From: Bacteroidota bacterium
GTDB lineage: Bacteria; Bacteroidota; Bacteroidia; Flavobacteriales; Flavobacteriaceae
Direction: 5' to 3'
Assembly (NCBI GenBank): GCA_029561105.1
Contig: JAKQJQ010000300.1
Location: forward strand, 1-46,505
Length of the DNA: 46,505 nucleotides
A model generated the notes under the pieces. That model had not been told where the DNA came from, did no database searches, and saw only the letters and a program-made list of their open reading frames with translations. Shown piece after piece: positions 25,626-33,330 of the stretch; position 1 is the stretch's first letter; each line of letters opens with the position of its first letter. A program made the translations under genes and the position numbers.

Positions 25626-26849
25626 TTAAAACTTGCCGTTGGCCACGCTGTCAAGCTCGCGTTTGAGCGGTTGCATTTGCTGTAGGAACCTGGGTAGGTT
25701 TTTCTTGTCCATGGGCGCAGAATTGGGAAGTTTGAGCCTCAATGCATCTACCTGGACACCGTTTTTCCAGAAGCGGTAGCAAACGTGCGGACCCGTAGCG
25801 AGACCTGTGCTTCCCACTTTGCCAATGACATCACCTTGGTTCACACGTTGGCCGCGCCTGACCAATATTTTTGACATGTGCAGGTATTGTGTAGCATAGG
25901 TTTTGTCGTGCTTGACTTTGACGAAATTACCGTTCCCTGCAGTATATCCGGTTTGTTCAACTACGCCCGCTGCGGTGGTCATGATGGGGGTTCCTGTGGG
26001 CGCGGCGTAATCGGTGCCTTTGTGGGCCTTCCAGATACCTTGCACCGGATGCAGGCGGTTCGCCGCAAATCGCGAGGTGATGTTGACGTATTTGAGCGGT
26101 GCTTTGAGGAAGAAATTCTTGAGCGCCTTTCCGTCTTCGTCAAAATAATCGAGTTTTTGGGAATTGGGGTTTTGGGCGAATGGAAAAGCGTATATTTTCT
26201 TGCCCTTGTATTCAAAGAATGCGGCCTTGAGACTGTCAACGCCGTCGTAAATGGTGTCGTCTATGTATCTTTCTGTGAACGTGATTCCGAACTTATCGCC
26301 TTTCTTGAGTTTGAAGAAATCGATAGACCAGGCATAGACTTTCGTGATTTGAGAAGCCAGTGCGATGTCGACTTTTTCTTTCTGTAGCGCCTCGGACAGG
26401 GAACCGTCAAGGCTACCGGCAATCGTGCGTTGGCGCACTAAAATGGGGCGGATTTTCTTATAGACCGAAACCGAGTCGCGCAAATCAATCACGTAGTAAC
26501 TGCCGCGATCGGGTTGGTAAACAAACGCTTCGAGTTTTTTATAGCGCCCTTTAGAACGGAGGATGGTGTAGGGTTTTCCGATCCTGATTGTCCTTACATC
26601 AAAACCGTCTTTGACCTTGTCAACGATGTCATAAACCTGATGTTCCCCTAGGTTTTGGATGTCTAAAATGCTGCCAAAGGTATCGCCGCTGCGAACGGTG
26701 TCGTGCACGACATTGTAGTCATTGAATTGGAATCCGAATTGTTCTACGATGGGTTTTGGCTTTGGAGTCTCGACAACCGCCGCGCTTTCTTCTTTTTTAC
26801 AGGAAGCGACCGCAAACAACAGGATTATGAAAAGGGCTATTTTTTTCAA
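25626..26849 (-). CDS. M23-family peptidoglycan endopeptidase lipoprotein
   Basis: This 407-residue envelope lipoprotein probably cleaves peptidoglycan crosslinks. I start at TTG 26849 (MKKIALFIILLFAVASC): it directly opens a lipoprotein signal with Cys17 and lies 20 bases after the TDO stop, whereas upstream codons in the frame run back through the TDO gene. The M23 domain is near residues 270-370: H276 and D280 in HKGTDYAAPTGTP, then YLHMSKI, then GPHVCYRFW. The usual HxH is HVC here (H355, C357), so the third zinc ligand would be Cys. The N-terminal region resembles OapA/LysM-like spacers of long M23 proteins. Confidence 0.87.
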   Translation of the reverse strand: MKKIALFIILLFAVASCKKEESAAVVETPKPKPIVEQFGFQFNDYNVVHDTVRSGDTFGSILDIQNLGEHQVYDIVDKVKDGFDVRTIRIGKPYTILRSKGRYKKLEAFVYQPDRGSYYVIDLRDSVSVYKKIRPILVRQRTIAGSLDGSLSEALQKEKVDIALASQITKVYAWSIDFFKLKKGDKFGITFTERYIDDTIYDGVDSLKAAFFEYKGKKIYAFPFAQNPNSQKLDYFDEDGKALKNFFLKAPLKYVNITSRFAANRLHPVQGIWKAHKGTDYAAPTGTPIMTTAAGVVEQTGYTAGNGNFVKVKHDKTYATQYLHMSKILVRRGQRVNQGDVIGKVGSTGLATGPHVCYRFWKNGVQVDALRLKLPNSAPMDKKNLPRFLQQMQPLKRELDSVANGKF

Positions 26850-26869
26850 CAGATCACTTTTTGCTATGT

Positions 26870-27802
26870 TTATTTTTCTTCTCCCCAGTTTTTGAGCTCT
26901 TCCTGGCTCCATAATTCGGGGAAAAATATCCTGCGTTGGTATTTGGGATGCATGTATTTTTTCCAGTCGCTGCCGCCTGTGGCTTCGGCTGTACCTTGCC
27001 CGCTGTCTATGTATTTGCGCGCGGCGTTGAGATGTCCCATGACCCAATTGATATTGACCGTATGGTCATAGTGGCGCATGGCTTTGACGAGTTCTGGATT
27101 TTTCTGGTCGGCTTCTGGTAACAGTTTGAATTTACGCCATAGGTTAACCGTATTGTATTTCTCCATTTCCCGAAGGAACTCGGCCTTGTATTTTTTTTCG
27201 AAAGCAGCCAGGAGGTATGATTTTTCTCCCGTAACATGATCTTTCCCTGCGGCTTGCCAATATAAGTGTTCGAGCGCATGTTCGTAGGGTGTGTTGCGAT
27301 CGATGGTGGCACGGAAACGATAGTCAATAAGGTTAATCAGGTCTGTAGAGGCAAATTCAATAATGCGATACTGTGCGCTCTGGAAACCACTTGCAGGAGT
27401 GAGCGTGTTGCGGAACTTCATGTATTGTTCGAGTTCCATGCCATCTCCCATGATATCGAAAGAAGTGGTGAGCATGTCAAAATAGCGGCTGATGCGCATG
27501 AGCCTTTCGGTAAAAAAGGCGGTTTCAGGTTTTTCGCAATCGGTAACCTGGTTGATTTCCCACAGGATCATTTTGAAAAGCAATTCATTGACCTGATGGT
27601 ACATGATAAAAACCATTTCATCGGGTAAAGTGGTTCTTTGGATTTGGAGGTTGAGTAGTGCGTCGGTTTGGATGTAATCCCAGTAAGTAATGGGCTTAGC
27701 CCACAACAACCCTTCAAGATGGGTATCGGTTTTTTGGCTAATTGCTTGGAATTTCTGATCTAAATCGTCTAGGATTTGTTTGGTGTTGGTTGTAATCTCC
27801 AT
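26870..27802 (-). CDS. kynA: tryptophan 2,3-dioxygenase family protein
   Basis: This heme enzyme opens the indole ring of tryptophan to N-formylkynurenine. It has 310 residues. Family motifs are FIMYHQVNELLFKMILWEI (substrate pocket), KFRNTLTPASGFQSAQYR and, near the C terminus, DHTVNINWVMGHLNAARK, the likely proximal-His region. TGGSDWKKYMHPK replaces the GTGGSSGxxYL of the animal enzymes. Its ATG overlaps the DUF3108 TAA (TAATG), implying translational coupling. No kynurenine pathway genes are adjacent. Confidence 0.88.
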   Translation of the reverse strand: MEITTNTKQILDDLDQKFQAISQKTDTHLEGLLWAKPITYWDYIQTDALLNLQIQRTTLPDEMVFIMYHQVNELLFKMILWEINQVTDCEKPETAFFTERLMRISRYFDMLTTSFDIMGDGMELEQYMKFRNTLTPASGFQSAQYRIIEFASTDLINLIDYRFRATIDRNTPYEHALEHLYWQAAGKDHVTGEKSYLLAAFEKKYKAEFLREMEKYNTVNLWRKFKLLPEADQKNPELVKAMRHYDHTVNINWVMGHLNAARKYIDSGQGTAEATGGSDWKKYMHPKYQRRIFFPELWSQEELKNWGEEK

Positions 27803-28578
27803 TATGGTTTTGCTTTTACTCTGAAAGAATATTTGAGTCCTTTAAATCCATCCAGATCGGCCTTGAGTGAACCTACTGCCAAATCGGCCTTAATCCTGAT
27901 GGGCAATTTGTTGTCGTCATCAGAGATCCAGACGGTGACGCTTTCCTGTTCCTTAAAAACCCGGCCCGATTGTACGTATGGTCTGAAAATCATTGTAGGG
28001 ACGGTTCCGAATTTTGTACTTATGTCCTGATTGCCCAGGTATTTGAGTTTGAATTTGGTCACTTCGCCGTCAAAAAACATATCTATTGCAATGGATTCGC
28101 CCACTTTAAGTTTGTCTATAGTGGGATAGTTCCTTAAATAGTAAAACGTCGACAGGATATCCTGAGTCTTGTCAGGAAAGTTATACAGCATTTCGGACTT
28201 GTGCTTGTAGTCTTTTACGAGCACCTTGTTATTGGATTGGTTAAAAAATCCTTCCTGGTTTTTGGTGTATCCGCCTTCGTCTATTCTCCTGACAAATTGG
28301 TATGGATCACCTGTCTCTTTGTCAAAATAACTTTCGTAAGTGTCGTCTACTTTGAAGAAGAACCGAGACATCCCGGTGGTGTAACCTTTGCCGATAGCGT
28401 GGTAAACTTTTTTGTTGTTTCTGACGGCTTCCTGGACTTCAAGAGTTGCGTAGCCCGCGTTTATAAGCCCGTAATGTATTCTGAACTTAAACCATTCGCC
28501 AACGTCAAAAGCCCTTTCTTTCTGTGAGCTGAATCCCAAGCATGCAATGGCAAATAAAAGTATTATCGTTTTTTTCAT
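27802..28578 (-). CDS. DUF3108 domain protein, exported
   Basis: This 258-residue protein of unknown function has a cleavable signal (MKKTIILLFAIACLGFSS). The body is beta-rich, with DVGEWFKFRIHYGLINAGYA near the start and VTVWISDDDNKLPIRIKA near the end, which fits the DUF3108 lipocalin-like or outer-membrane-associated family. I start at 28578 because the signal peptide begins there; upstream codons in frame overlap its promoter. It heads the operon with kynA and the M23 lipoprotein. Confidence 0.85.
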   Translation of the reverse strand: MKKTIILLFAIACLGFSSQKERAFDVGEWFKFRIHYGLINAGYATLEVQEAVRNNKKVYHAIGKGYTTGMSRFFFKVDDTYESYFDKETGDPYQFVRRIDEGGYTKNQEGFFNQSNNKVLVKDYKHKSEMLYNFPDKTQDILSTFYYLRNYPTIDKLKVGESIAIDMFFDGEVTKFKLKYLGNQDISTKFGTVPTMIFRPYVQSGRVFKEQESVTVWISDDDNKLPIRIKADLAVGSLKADLDGFKGLKYSFRVKAKP

Positions 28579-28618
28579 AGCATTTATAATTGCAAGGCGG
28601 GGATTACAATTTCTGTTC

Positions 28619-28650
28619 CAAAGGTACCAAAACAAAAAAACCCAGTCAAA
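28619..28650 (-). promoter_or_regulatory. promoter of the DUF3108-kynA-M23 operon
   Basis: TTTG (28650-28647) and TACCTTTG (28626-28619) on the minus strand are 20 bases apart. The TTTG lies at the loop and right arm of the terminator of the putative RNA upstream, so the two signals overlap. Confidence 0.6.
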
Positions 28651-28665
28651 TTAATGACCGGGTTT
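28630..28665 (-). terminator. terminator of the putative small RNA
   Basis: On the minus strand AACCCGGTCA pairs with TGACTGGGTT (one G-U) around six bases, followed by T7. It is more than 200 bases after the hppD stop. Confidence 0.85.
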
Positions 28666-28747
28666 TTATGCTATTAACCAACCAAAAAACTATAAATTAT
28701 GAAAAATTTACATAAAAATATCGGGAAACCACTCCTCCTATTTTTGT
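28630..28747 (-). ncRNA. putative ~115-nt small RNA between hppD and the DUF3108 operon
   Basis: A minus-strand promoter (28785-28753) and terminator (28665-28630) bracket about 115 bases with no convincing minus-strand ORF. The RNA begins near TGCCAACAAAAATAGGAGG and runs through TTTTTTGGTTGGTTAATAG before the terminator. The plus strand here reads ACCAACCAAAAAACTATAA, then an ATG; I recall similar leaders in front of many Flavobacterium genes. The RNA would therefore be antisense to such leaders. The plus-strand ATG (28699) opens a 52-codon frame to 28857 with a hydrophobic start, which is an alternative reading. Confidence 0.5.
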
Positions 28748-28752
28748 TGGCA

Positions 28753-28785
28753 CAAAGATATGGTGTTATAATGATATATGTTCAA
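28753..28785 (-). promoter_or_regulatory. promoter of the putative small RNA
   Basis: TTG (28785-28783) and TATCTTTG (28760-28753) on the minus strand are 22 bases apart. There is no CDS start within 170 bases downstream, which is why an RNA gene is proposed. Confidence 0.6.
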
Positions 28786-28872
28786 CAAAAAATCAACTTT
28801 AACATATTTTATTCAAAAACGATATCACTACAACGTTGTATTTTAGATATATGTTAAAAAAAGAAACTGTTT

Positions 28873-30033
28873 TTACAAAGTACCTCGTTTCTCCTGTTCT
28901 CTTTCAATAGACTCGAACAAGGCTTTAAAATTTCCGGCACCGAATCCCTTAGCGCCCATTCTTTGTATGATCTCGAAGAACAACGTAGGACGATCTTCAA
29001 CCGGCTTGGTGAATATTTGTAAAAGATATCCTTCTTCATCGGCGTCAATCATGATCCCGAGTTTTTGCAACTCCCTGATATCTTCCTTGAATTTAGACAT
29101 ATGATCTTTCAAGCGCTCGGGAATCGCGTCATAATAGGCTTGTGGCGGCGTTGATAGAAACTCGATGCCGCGCACACGCATCTCGGCAACGGTTTTTAAT
29201 ATGTCGTCGGTCGCAACCGCAATGTGCTGCACGCCTGCGCTTTCGTAAAAATCAAGATATTCTTCAATTTGCGATTTCTTTTTGCCCTCTGCAGGTTCAT
29301 TGATTGGAAACTTGATACGCCCGTTGCCATTAGACATCACTTTAGACATCAATGCCGAGTATTCGGTAGTTATTTGCTTGTCATCGAATGAGAGGAAATT
29401 TACAAATCCCATCACATCTTCATACCATTTAACCCAAACATCCATTTGGTTCCAGCCTACGTTGCCTACCATGTGGTCGATGTATTTAAGACCTACTGGT
29501 GTCGGATTGTAATCGGATTTCCACTCTTGATATCCGGGAAGAAAGGTACCGTTATAGTTTTTGCGCTCTACAAACATATGTATGGTTTCGCCATAAGTGT
29601 AAATTCCAGAACGCACTACTTCGCCGTGCTCGTCCTTTTCTAAGGTAGGCTCCATAAACGACTTAGCGCCGCGCTTAATGGTTTCTTCATAAGATTTTGT
29701 TGCGTCTTCTACCCACAGTGCCACAACCTTAACGCCGTCGCCATGTTTTTTAACGTGTTCGCCAATAATAGAATCACTTTTCAATGCCGTGGTCAGTACC
29801 AGACGAATTTTGTCTTGTTTGAGTACATAAGACGCGCGGTCGCGAACGCCTGTTTCCAGGCCGGCGTAAGCCAAAGACTGAAATCCGAATGCGGTTTTGT
29901 AAAAATGCGCGGCCTGTTTGGCGTTGCCTACATAGAATTCTACGTAATCGGTGCCCATTAACGGCAGGAAGTCTTGGGCGCCTTCAAATATTTTTTCGAG
30001 TCCGTATTCAACGGATTTTATTTCATTGCTCAT
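28873..30033 (-). CDS. hppD: 4-hydroxyphenylpyruvate dioxygenase
   Basis: This non-heme iron enzyme makes homogentisate from 4-hydroxyphenylpyruvate in tyrosine catabolism. It is 386 residues. Iron ligands are H187 (YIDHMVGN), H270 (GVQHIAVAT) and E354 (TLFFEIIQR). The C-terminal helix region around FGAGNFKALFESIEREQ is present. The hmgA gene lies upstream on the same strand, so the pathway enzymes are clustered; repeat element B sits in the gap. No hairpin terminator is seen directly after the stop. Confidence 0.97.
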   Translation of the reverse strand: MSNEIKSVEYGLEKIFEGAQDFLPLMGTDYVEFYVGNAKQAAHFYKTAFGFQSLAYAGLETGVRDRASYVLKQDKIRLVLTTALKSDSIIGEHVKKHGDGVKVVALWVEDATKSYEETIKRGAKSFMEPTLEKDEHGEVVRSGIYTYGETIHMFVERKNYNGTFLPGYQEWKSDYNPTPVGLKYIDHMVGNVGWNQMDVWVKWYEDVMGFVNFLSFDDKQITTEYSALMSKVMSNGNGRIKFPINEPAEGKKKSQIEEYLDFYESAGVQHIAVATDDILKTVAEMRVRGIEFLSTPPQAYYDAIPERLKDHMSKFKEDIRELQKLGIMIDADEEGYLLQIFTKPVEDRPTLFFEIIQRMGAKGFGAGNFKALFESIEREQEKRGTL

Positions 30034-30068
30034 GTTGTCTGTTTTTGTATGTTGTTTTAAGTTGGATG

Positions 30069-30209
30069 CCCTAGCCTTGATAGAAGCGATTATCCTTTTT
30101 TGCCTTTCTTTAAGGCAGAAAAGATTACCTCATTGGTTAATATTTATTTTTTGTATTCGGTCCGTTCGCTTCGCTAGGGTGAGCGTACAGCAGGAATAGC
30201 TCCTAAAAA
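30069..30209. repeat. intergenic hairpin element, copy B
   Basis: This 141-bp copy lies between hmgA and hppD. One end is CCCTAGCCTTGATAGAAGCG; the other is AGCAGGAATAGCTCC, then TAAAAA. The hairpin CTTTTTTGCCTT / AAGGCAGAAAAG differs in sequence from the stems of copies A and C but keeps pairing. About 60 extra bases follow the hairpin. The AGCTCCTAAAAA end directly abuts the TAA stop of hmgA. Confidence 0.75.
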
Positions 30210-31367
30210 TTACTCTACCCAAGATTTGTAATATTGTCCGTCATCGAGACCCATCGCTTCTTCGGTAACCATTAATGGACGAAAAGTGTCGACCATTACT
30301 GCCAATTCCTCGGTAACGGTTTTACCGATGCTGCGCTCCATTGCTCCTGGCGCTGGTCCGTGTGGAATGCCCTTGGGATGCAAGGTAATGTGCCCTTGCT
30401 CAATGTTGTTGCGCGACATAAAATCGCCATCTACATAATACAACACCTCATCGCTGTCGATGTTGCTGTGGTTGTACGGCGCAGGGATGGCTTTTGGGTG
30501 GTAATCGTACAAACGCGGACAAAAGGAGCACACCACAAAAGTAGCAGTCTCAAAAGTCTGGTGAACTGGTGGCGGTTGGTGTACGCGTCCGGTGATGGGT
30601 TCAAAATCGTGAATACTAAATCCGTACGGGAAATTGTAGCCGTCCCAACCGATAACATCAAAAGGATGCGTCGCGTAAACCATTTCATGGATCATGCCTT
30701 CTTTCTTGACTTTGATCAGGAAATCGCCTTTTTCGTCGTGGGTTTCTAGCTCTGTGGGCAATTTGAAATCGCGCTCGCAAAATGGTGAATGCTCGAGCAA
30801 TTGGCCAGAACTGTTCTTGTAGCGTTTGGGTGTGTAGAAGGGCGCAAAAGATTCTACGTAGAACAAGCGGTTTTCTGAGGTCTCGAATTGGATCTGATAG
30901 ATCATTCCGCGTGGGATAATCAGGTAGTCGCCGTACTCAAAATCGATATTACCCATCATGGTGCGCAGTTTGCCTTTGCCTTTGTGGATGAAAAGCATTT
31001 CATCGGCATCTGCATTTTTGTAAAAATAATCGGTGAGCGAGTTTTGAGGAGCGGCAAGCCCGATTGTACAGTCATTATTGACCAACATAGGTTTGCGGCT
31101 GTCGAGAAAATCGGCCTCTGGTTTAAGCTCAAATCCTTTAAACAATAGCGATTTGATGTTTTTGCCGATGGCGATTTTAGGCTCGACCGAATACGATTTT
31201 AAAATCTCTTTGACTTGTGTTGGCCGATGTACCTGATAAAGCAACGAAGAGTGTCCGTTGAATCCTTCGGTACCGAAGAGCTGCTCATAATACAAGCTGC
31301 CATCGGGCTTCTCGAACTGCACGTGTCGTTTGTGTGGAATATTTCCGAGTTTGTGGTATAGTGGCAT
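30210..31367 (-). CDS. hmgA: homogentisate 1,2-dioxygenase
   Basis: This iron enzyme cleaves the ring of homogentisate to maleylacetoacetate. It has 385 residues, shorter than the 430-440 of Pseudomonas and animals, as in other Bacteroidota. The cupin-like C-terminal half carries VHQPPPVHQTFE, YNHSNIDSDEVLYYVDGDF (His and Glu ligands) and HPKGIPHGPAPG (last His). It is upstream of hppD on the same strand; maleylacetoacetate isomerase and fumarylacetoacetase are not in the window. Confidence 0.95.
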   Translation of the reverse strand: MPLYHKLGNIPHKRHVQFEKPDGSLYYEQLFGTEGFNGHSSLLYQVHRPTQVKEILKSYSVEPKIAIGKNIKSLLFKGFELKPEADFLDSRKPMLVNNDCTIGLAAPQNSLTDYFYKNADADEMLFIHKGKGKLRTMMGNIDFEYGDYLIIPRGMIYQIQFETSENRLFYVESFAPFYTPKRYKNSSGQLLEHSPFCERDFKLPTELETHDEKGDFLIKVKKEGMIHEMVYATHPFDVIGWDGYNFPYGFSIHDFEPITGRVHQPPPVHQTFETATFVVCSFCPRLYDYHPKAIPAPYNHSNIDSDEVLYYVDGDFMSRNNIEQGHITLHPKGIPHGPAPGAMERSIGKTVTEELAVMVDTFRPLMVTEEAMGLDDGQYYKSWVE

Positions 31368-31544
31368 GTCTTTTCAATTAATAATGAATAAATAATAATT
31401 TAAAAATTAATAACTAAAAGCCAGTCATTCAGGATTTCTCTTGATGAGGAATTTGAGATGCGCTAAGAGGTTTTTCCAAGGAGCATTCATATCACAAATA
31501 TCGAGAAAAAATCAATTTTGCGTTGGTTTCGGGCGAAATATTTA

Positions 31545-31592
31545 CAAAACAAAAGGCATCAAAACCGATAAGCCCGTCTTGATGCCTTTTCT
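31545..31592 (-). terminator. terminator after the APC permease gene
   Basis: AAAAGGCATCAA and TTGATGCCTTTT form a 12-bp perfect stem around a 16-base loop, 18 bases beyond the permease stop. The T side on the minus strand is TTTTGTTTT. Confidence 0.8.
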
Positions 31593-31609
31593 ACTAACAG
31601 AAAGACCAA

Positions 31610-33247
31610 TTATCTGGCTTTCTTGTAGCTGTAAGCGTATATCATCACGTGGATTGCTGCAAAAATCAATGAAAAATAGTATAAAAAATGGTCATCGATT
31701 GCAGGATCCTGATGGTGTACAAAAGCCACGACGATCAATCCCAAAACCATTGCAAATCCAGATGCGGCAACTGTTTTGTAATTTGACAGACTAAAACTTC
31801 CTTGATTTTGAACGCTGTTTCTCATTCCGTAGAAAAGGTACAAATCAAAACCAATCATCATCCAGACAATCAAACGGATCCAGGTGTCCAGTGGCAAAAA
31901 GACCATCATAAACAAGCATACGAATATGCCCAAAATCGGTACTAATGGGACCAGTGGTGTGCGAAAAGCCCTTGGTGCATCCGGCATTTTTTTACGCATA
32001 ATCAATACACCGATACACACCAGGATAAACGCGAACAAAGTCCCTATGCTGGTCATCTCTCCCACCACGCGTGCAGGCACAAACGCTGCAAAACAGCTTA
32101 CCAATATCATAAACAACAGGTTGTTTTTTGCCGGAGTACGAAACTTAGGATGCACTTCTGAGAAAACCTTAGGCATCAACCCGTCTTTACTCATAGAAAA
32201 GAAAACGCGACTTTGCCCCATGAGCATCACTAAAATTACCGAAGCATATCCGCCAAGAATAGCTAGCAAAATAGCATTGTTGAGCCACGGATACTCGGGC
32301 ACTATAACGCCCGCCGCATTGGCCTGCCCCATAGATTCTACCGCAATCGCTACCGGAGCAATCCCGTCTTTTCCTGCAAAAGCCTGATAATTCACAACGC
32401 CGGTCATGACATGAGCAAAAAGGATGTACAACAAGGTACAGATTCCCAACGACAACAAAATCCCAATCGGCATATCACGCTTAGGGTTTTTGGCTTCCTG
32501 TGCAGCTGTCGATACGGCGTCAAAACCGATATAGGCAAAGAACACGATGGCCGCAGCCCTGATGATTCCCGAAAAACCAAATTCACCAAAATTTCCGGTG
32601 TTCTCTGGGATATATGGGGTATAGTTTTCAGGATGAATGTATTTCCAGCCCACAGCGATAAAAATCAACACCACAGAAACCTTAAGCAACACGATGACTC
32701 CGTTCACGAATGAAGATTCTTTGGTTCCGCGCATCAAAACAAACGACATCAACATCACAATCAAAACCGCAGGGATGTTAATTATTCCGCCTTCAAAAGG
32801 CGAAAGCATATAGGCATCTGGAATGTGAATACCGTAACCTCCTAAAAATTTCCCCAGATACCGCGACCAACTAATAGAAACCGTTGCTGCGCCCACAGCA
32901 TACTCGAGCACCAAATCCCATCCGATAATCCAGGCGACAAACTCACCCATGGTGGCAAACGAGTACGTGTACGCACTGCCGGCAACGGGAATCATCGACG
33001 AAAACTCGGCATAACACAATCCCGCAAAAATACACCCAAAAGCAGCCACAAGAAAAGAAATCGTAATTGCGGGTCCTGCATTGGTGGCAGCCGCGAGTCC
33101 CGTGATCGAAAACAGTCCAGCGCCAATAATGGCACCCACACCAAGCGCAACTAATCCGGTGGCAGAAAGCGTCTTCTTTAAACCTTTTTCGGATTCTGTT
33201 GCTTCTTCTAATAATAAATGAAGGGGTTTTCTTTTCCAGATAGACAT
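31610..33247 (-). CDS. APC-family amino acid permease
   Basis: This 545-residue membrane transporter has 12 or more helices. The APC substrate-binding motif is GVGAIIGAGLFSITG in helix 1, followed by AEFSSMIPVAGSAYTYSFATMGEF and FFAYIGFDAVSTAAQEAKNPKRDMP. These are typical of cationic amino acid transporter-like (CAT/YfnA) permeases. The specific substrate cannot be read. Its neighbours on the same strand degrade tyrosine and tryptophan, so amino-acid uptake for catabolism is a reasonable inference. Confidence 0.92.
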   Translation of the reverse strand: MSIWKRKPLHLLLEEATESEKGLKKTLSATGLVALGVGAIIGAGLFSITGLAAATNAGPAITISFLVAAFGCIFAGLCYAEFSSMIPVAGSAYTYSFATMGEFVAWIIGWDLVLEYAVGAATVSISWSRYLGKFLGGYGIHIPDAYMLSPFEGGIINIPAVLIVMLMSFVLMRGTKESSFVNGVIVLLKVSVVLIFIAVGWKYIHPENYTPYIPENTGNFGEFGFSGIIRAAAIVFFAYIGFDAVSTAAQEAKNPKRDMPIGILLSLGICTLLYILFAHVMTGVVNYQAFAGKDGIAPVAIAVESMGQANAAGVIVPEYPWLNNAILLAILGGYASVILVMLMGQSRVFFSMSKDGLMPKVFSEVHPKFRTPAKNNLLFMILVSCFAAFVPARVVGEMTSIGTLFAFILVCIGVLIMRKKMPDAPRAFRTPLVPLVPILGIFVCLFMMVFLPLDTWIRLIVWMMIGFDLYLFYGMRNSVQNQGSFSLSNYKTVAASGFAMVLGLIVVAFVHHQDPAIDDHFLYYFSLIFAAIHVMIYAYSYKKAR

Positions 33248-33276
33248 GGTTTCGGGTTTAATTGGTTTAATGGTTC

Positions 33277-33306
33277 CAAATATATTGAATTTTCAATAAC
33301 ATCAAA
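33277..33306 (-). promoter_or_regulatory. promoter of the APC permease gene
   Basis: TTTG (33306-33303), an 18-base spacer and TATATTTG (33284-33277) on the minus strand, 29 bases before the start codon. Confidence 0.72.
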
Positions 33307-33330
33307 GAATTAAATGCCGTTGTCGCGGCA

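Noticed and set aside
26850..27047. Upstream extension of the M23 gene into kynA
   Set aside because: The extension is Arg-rich and overlaps kynA out of frame; the lipoprotein signal starts at TTG 26849.
31441..31794. Plus-strand 117-codon frame overlapping the permease terminator and 3' end
   Set aside because: No recognisable protein and it crosses a strong terminator; antisense shadow.
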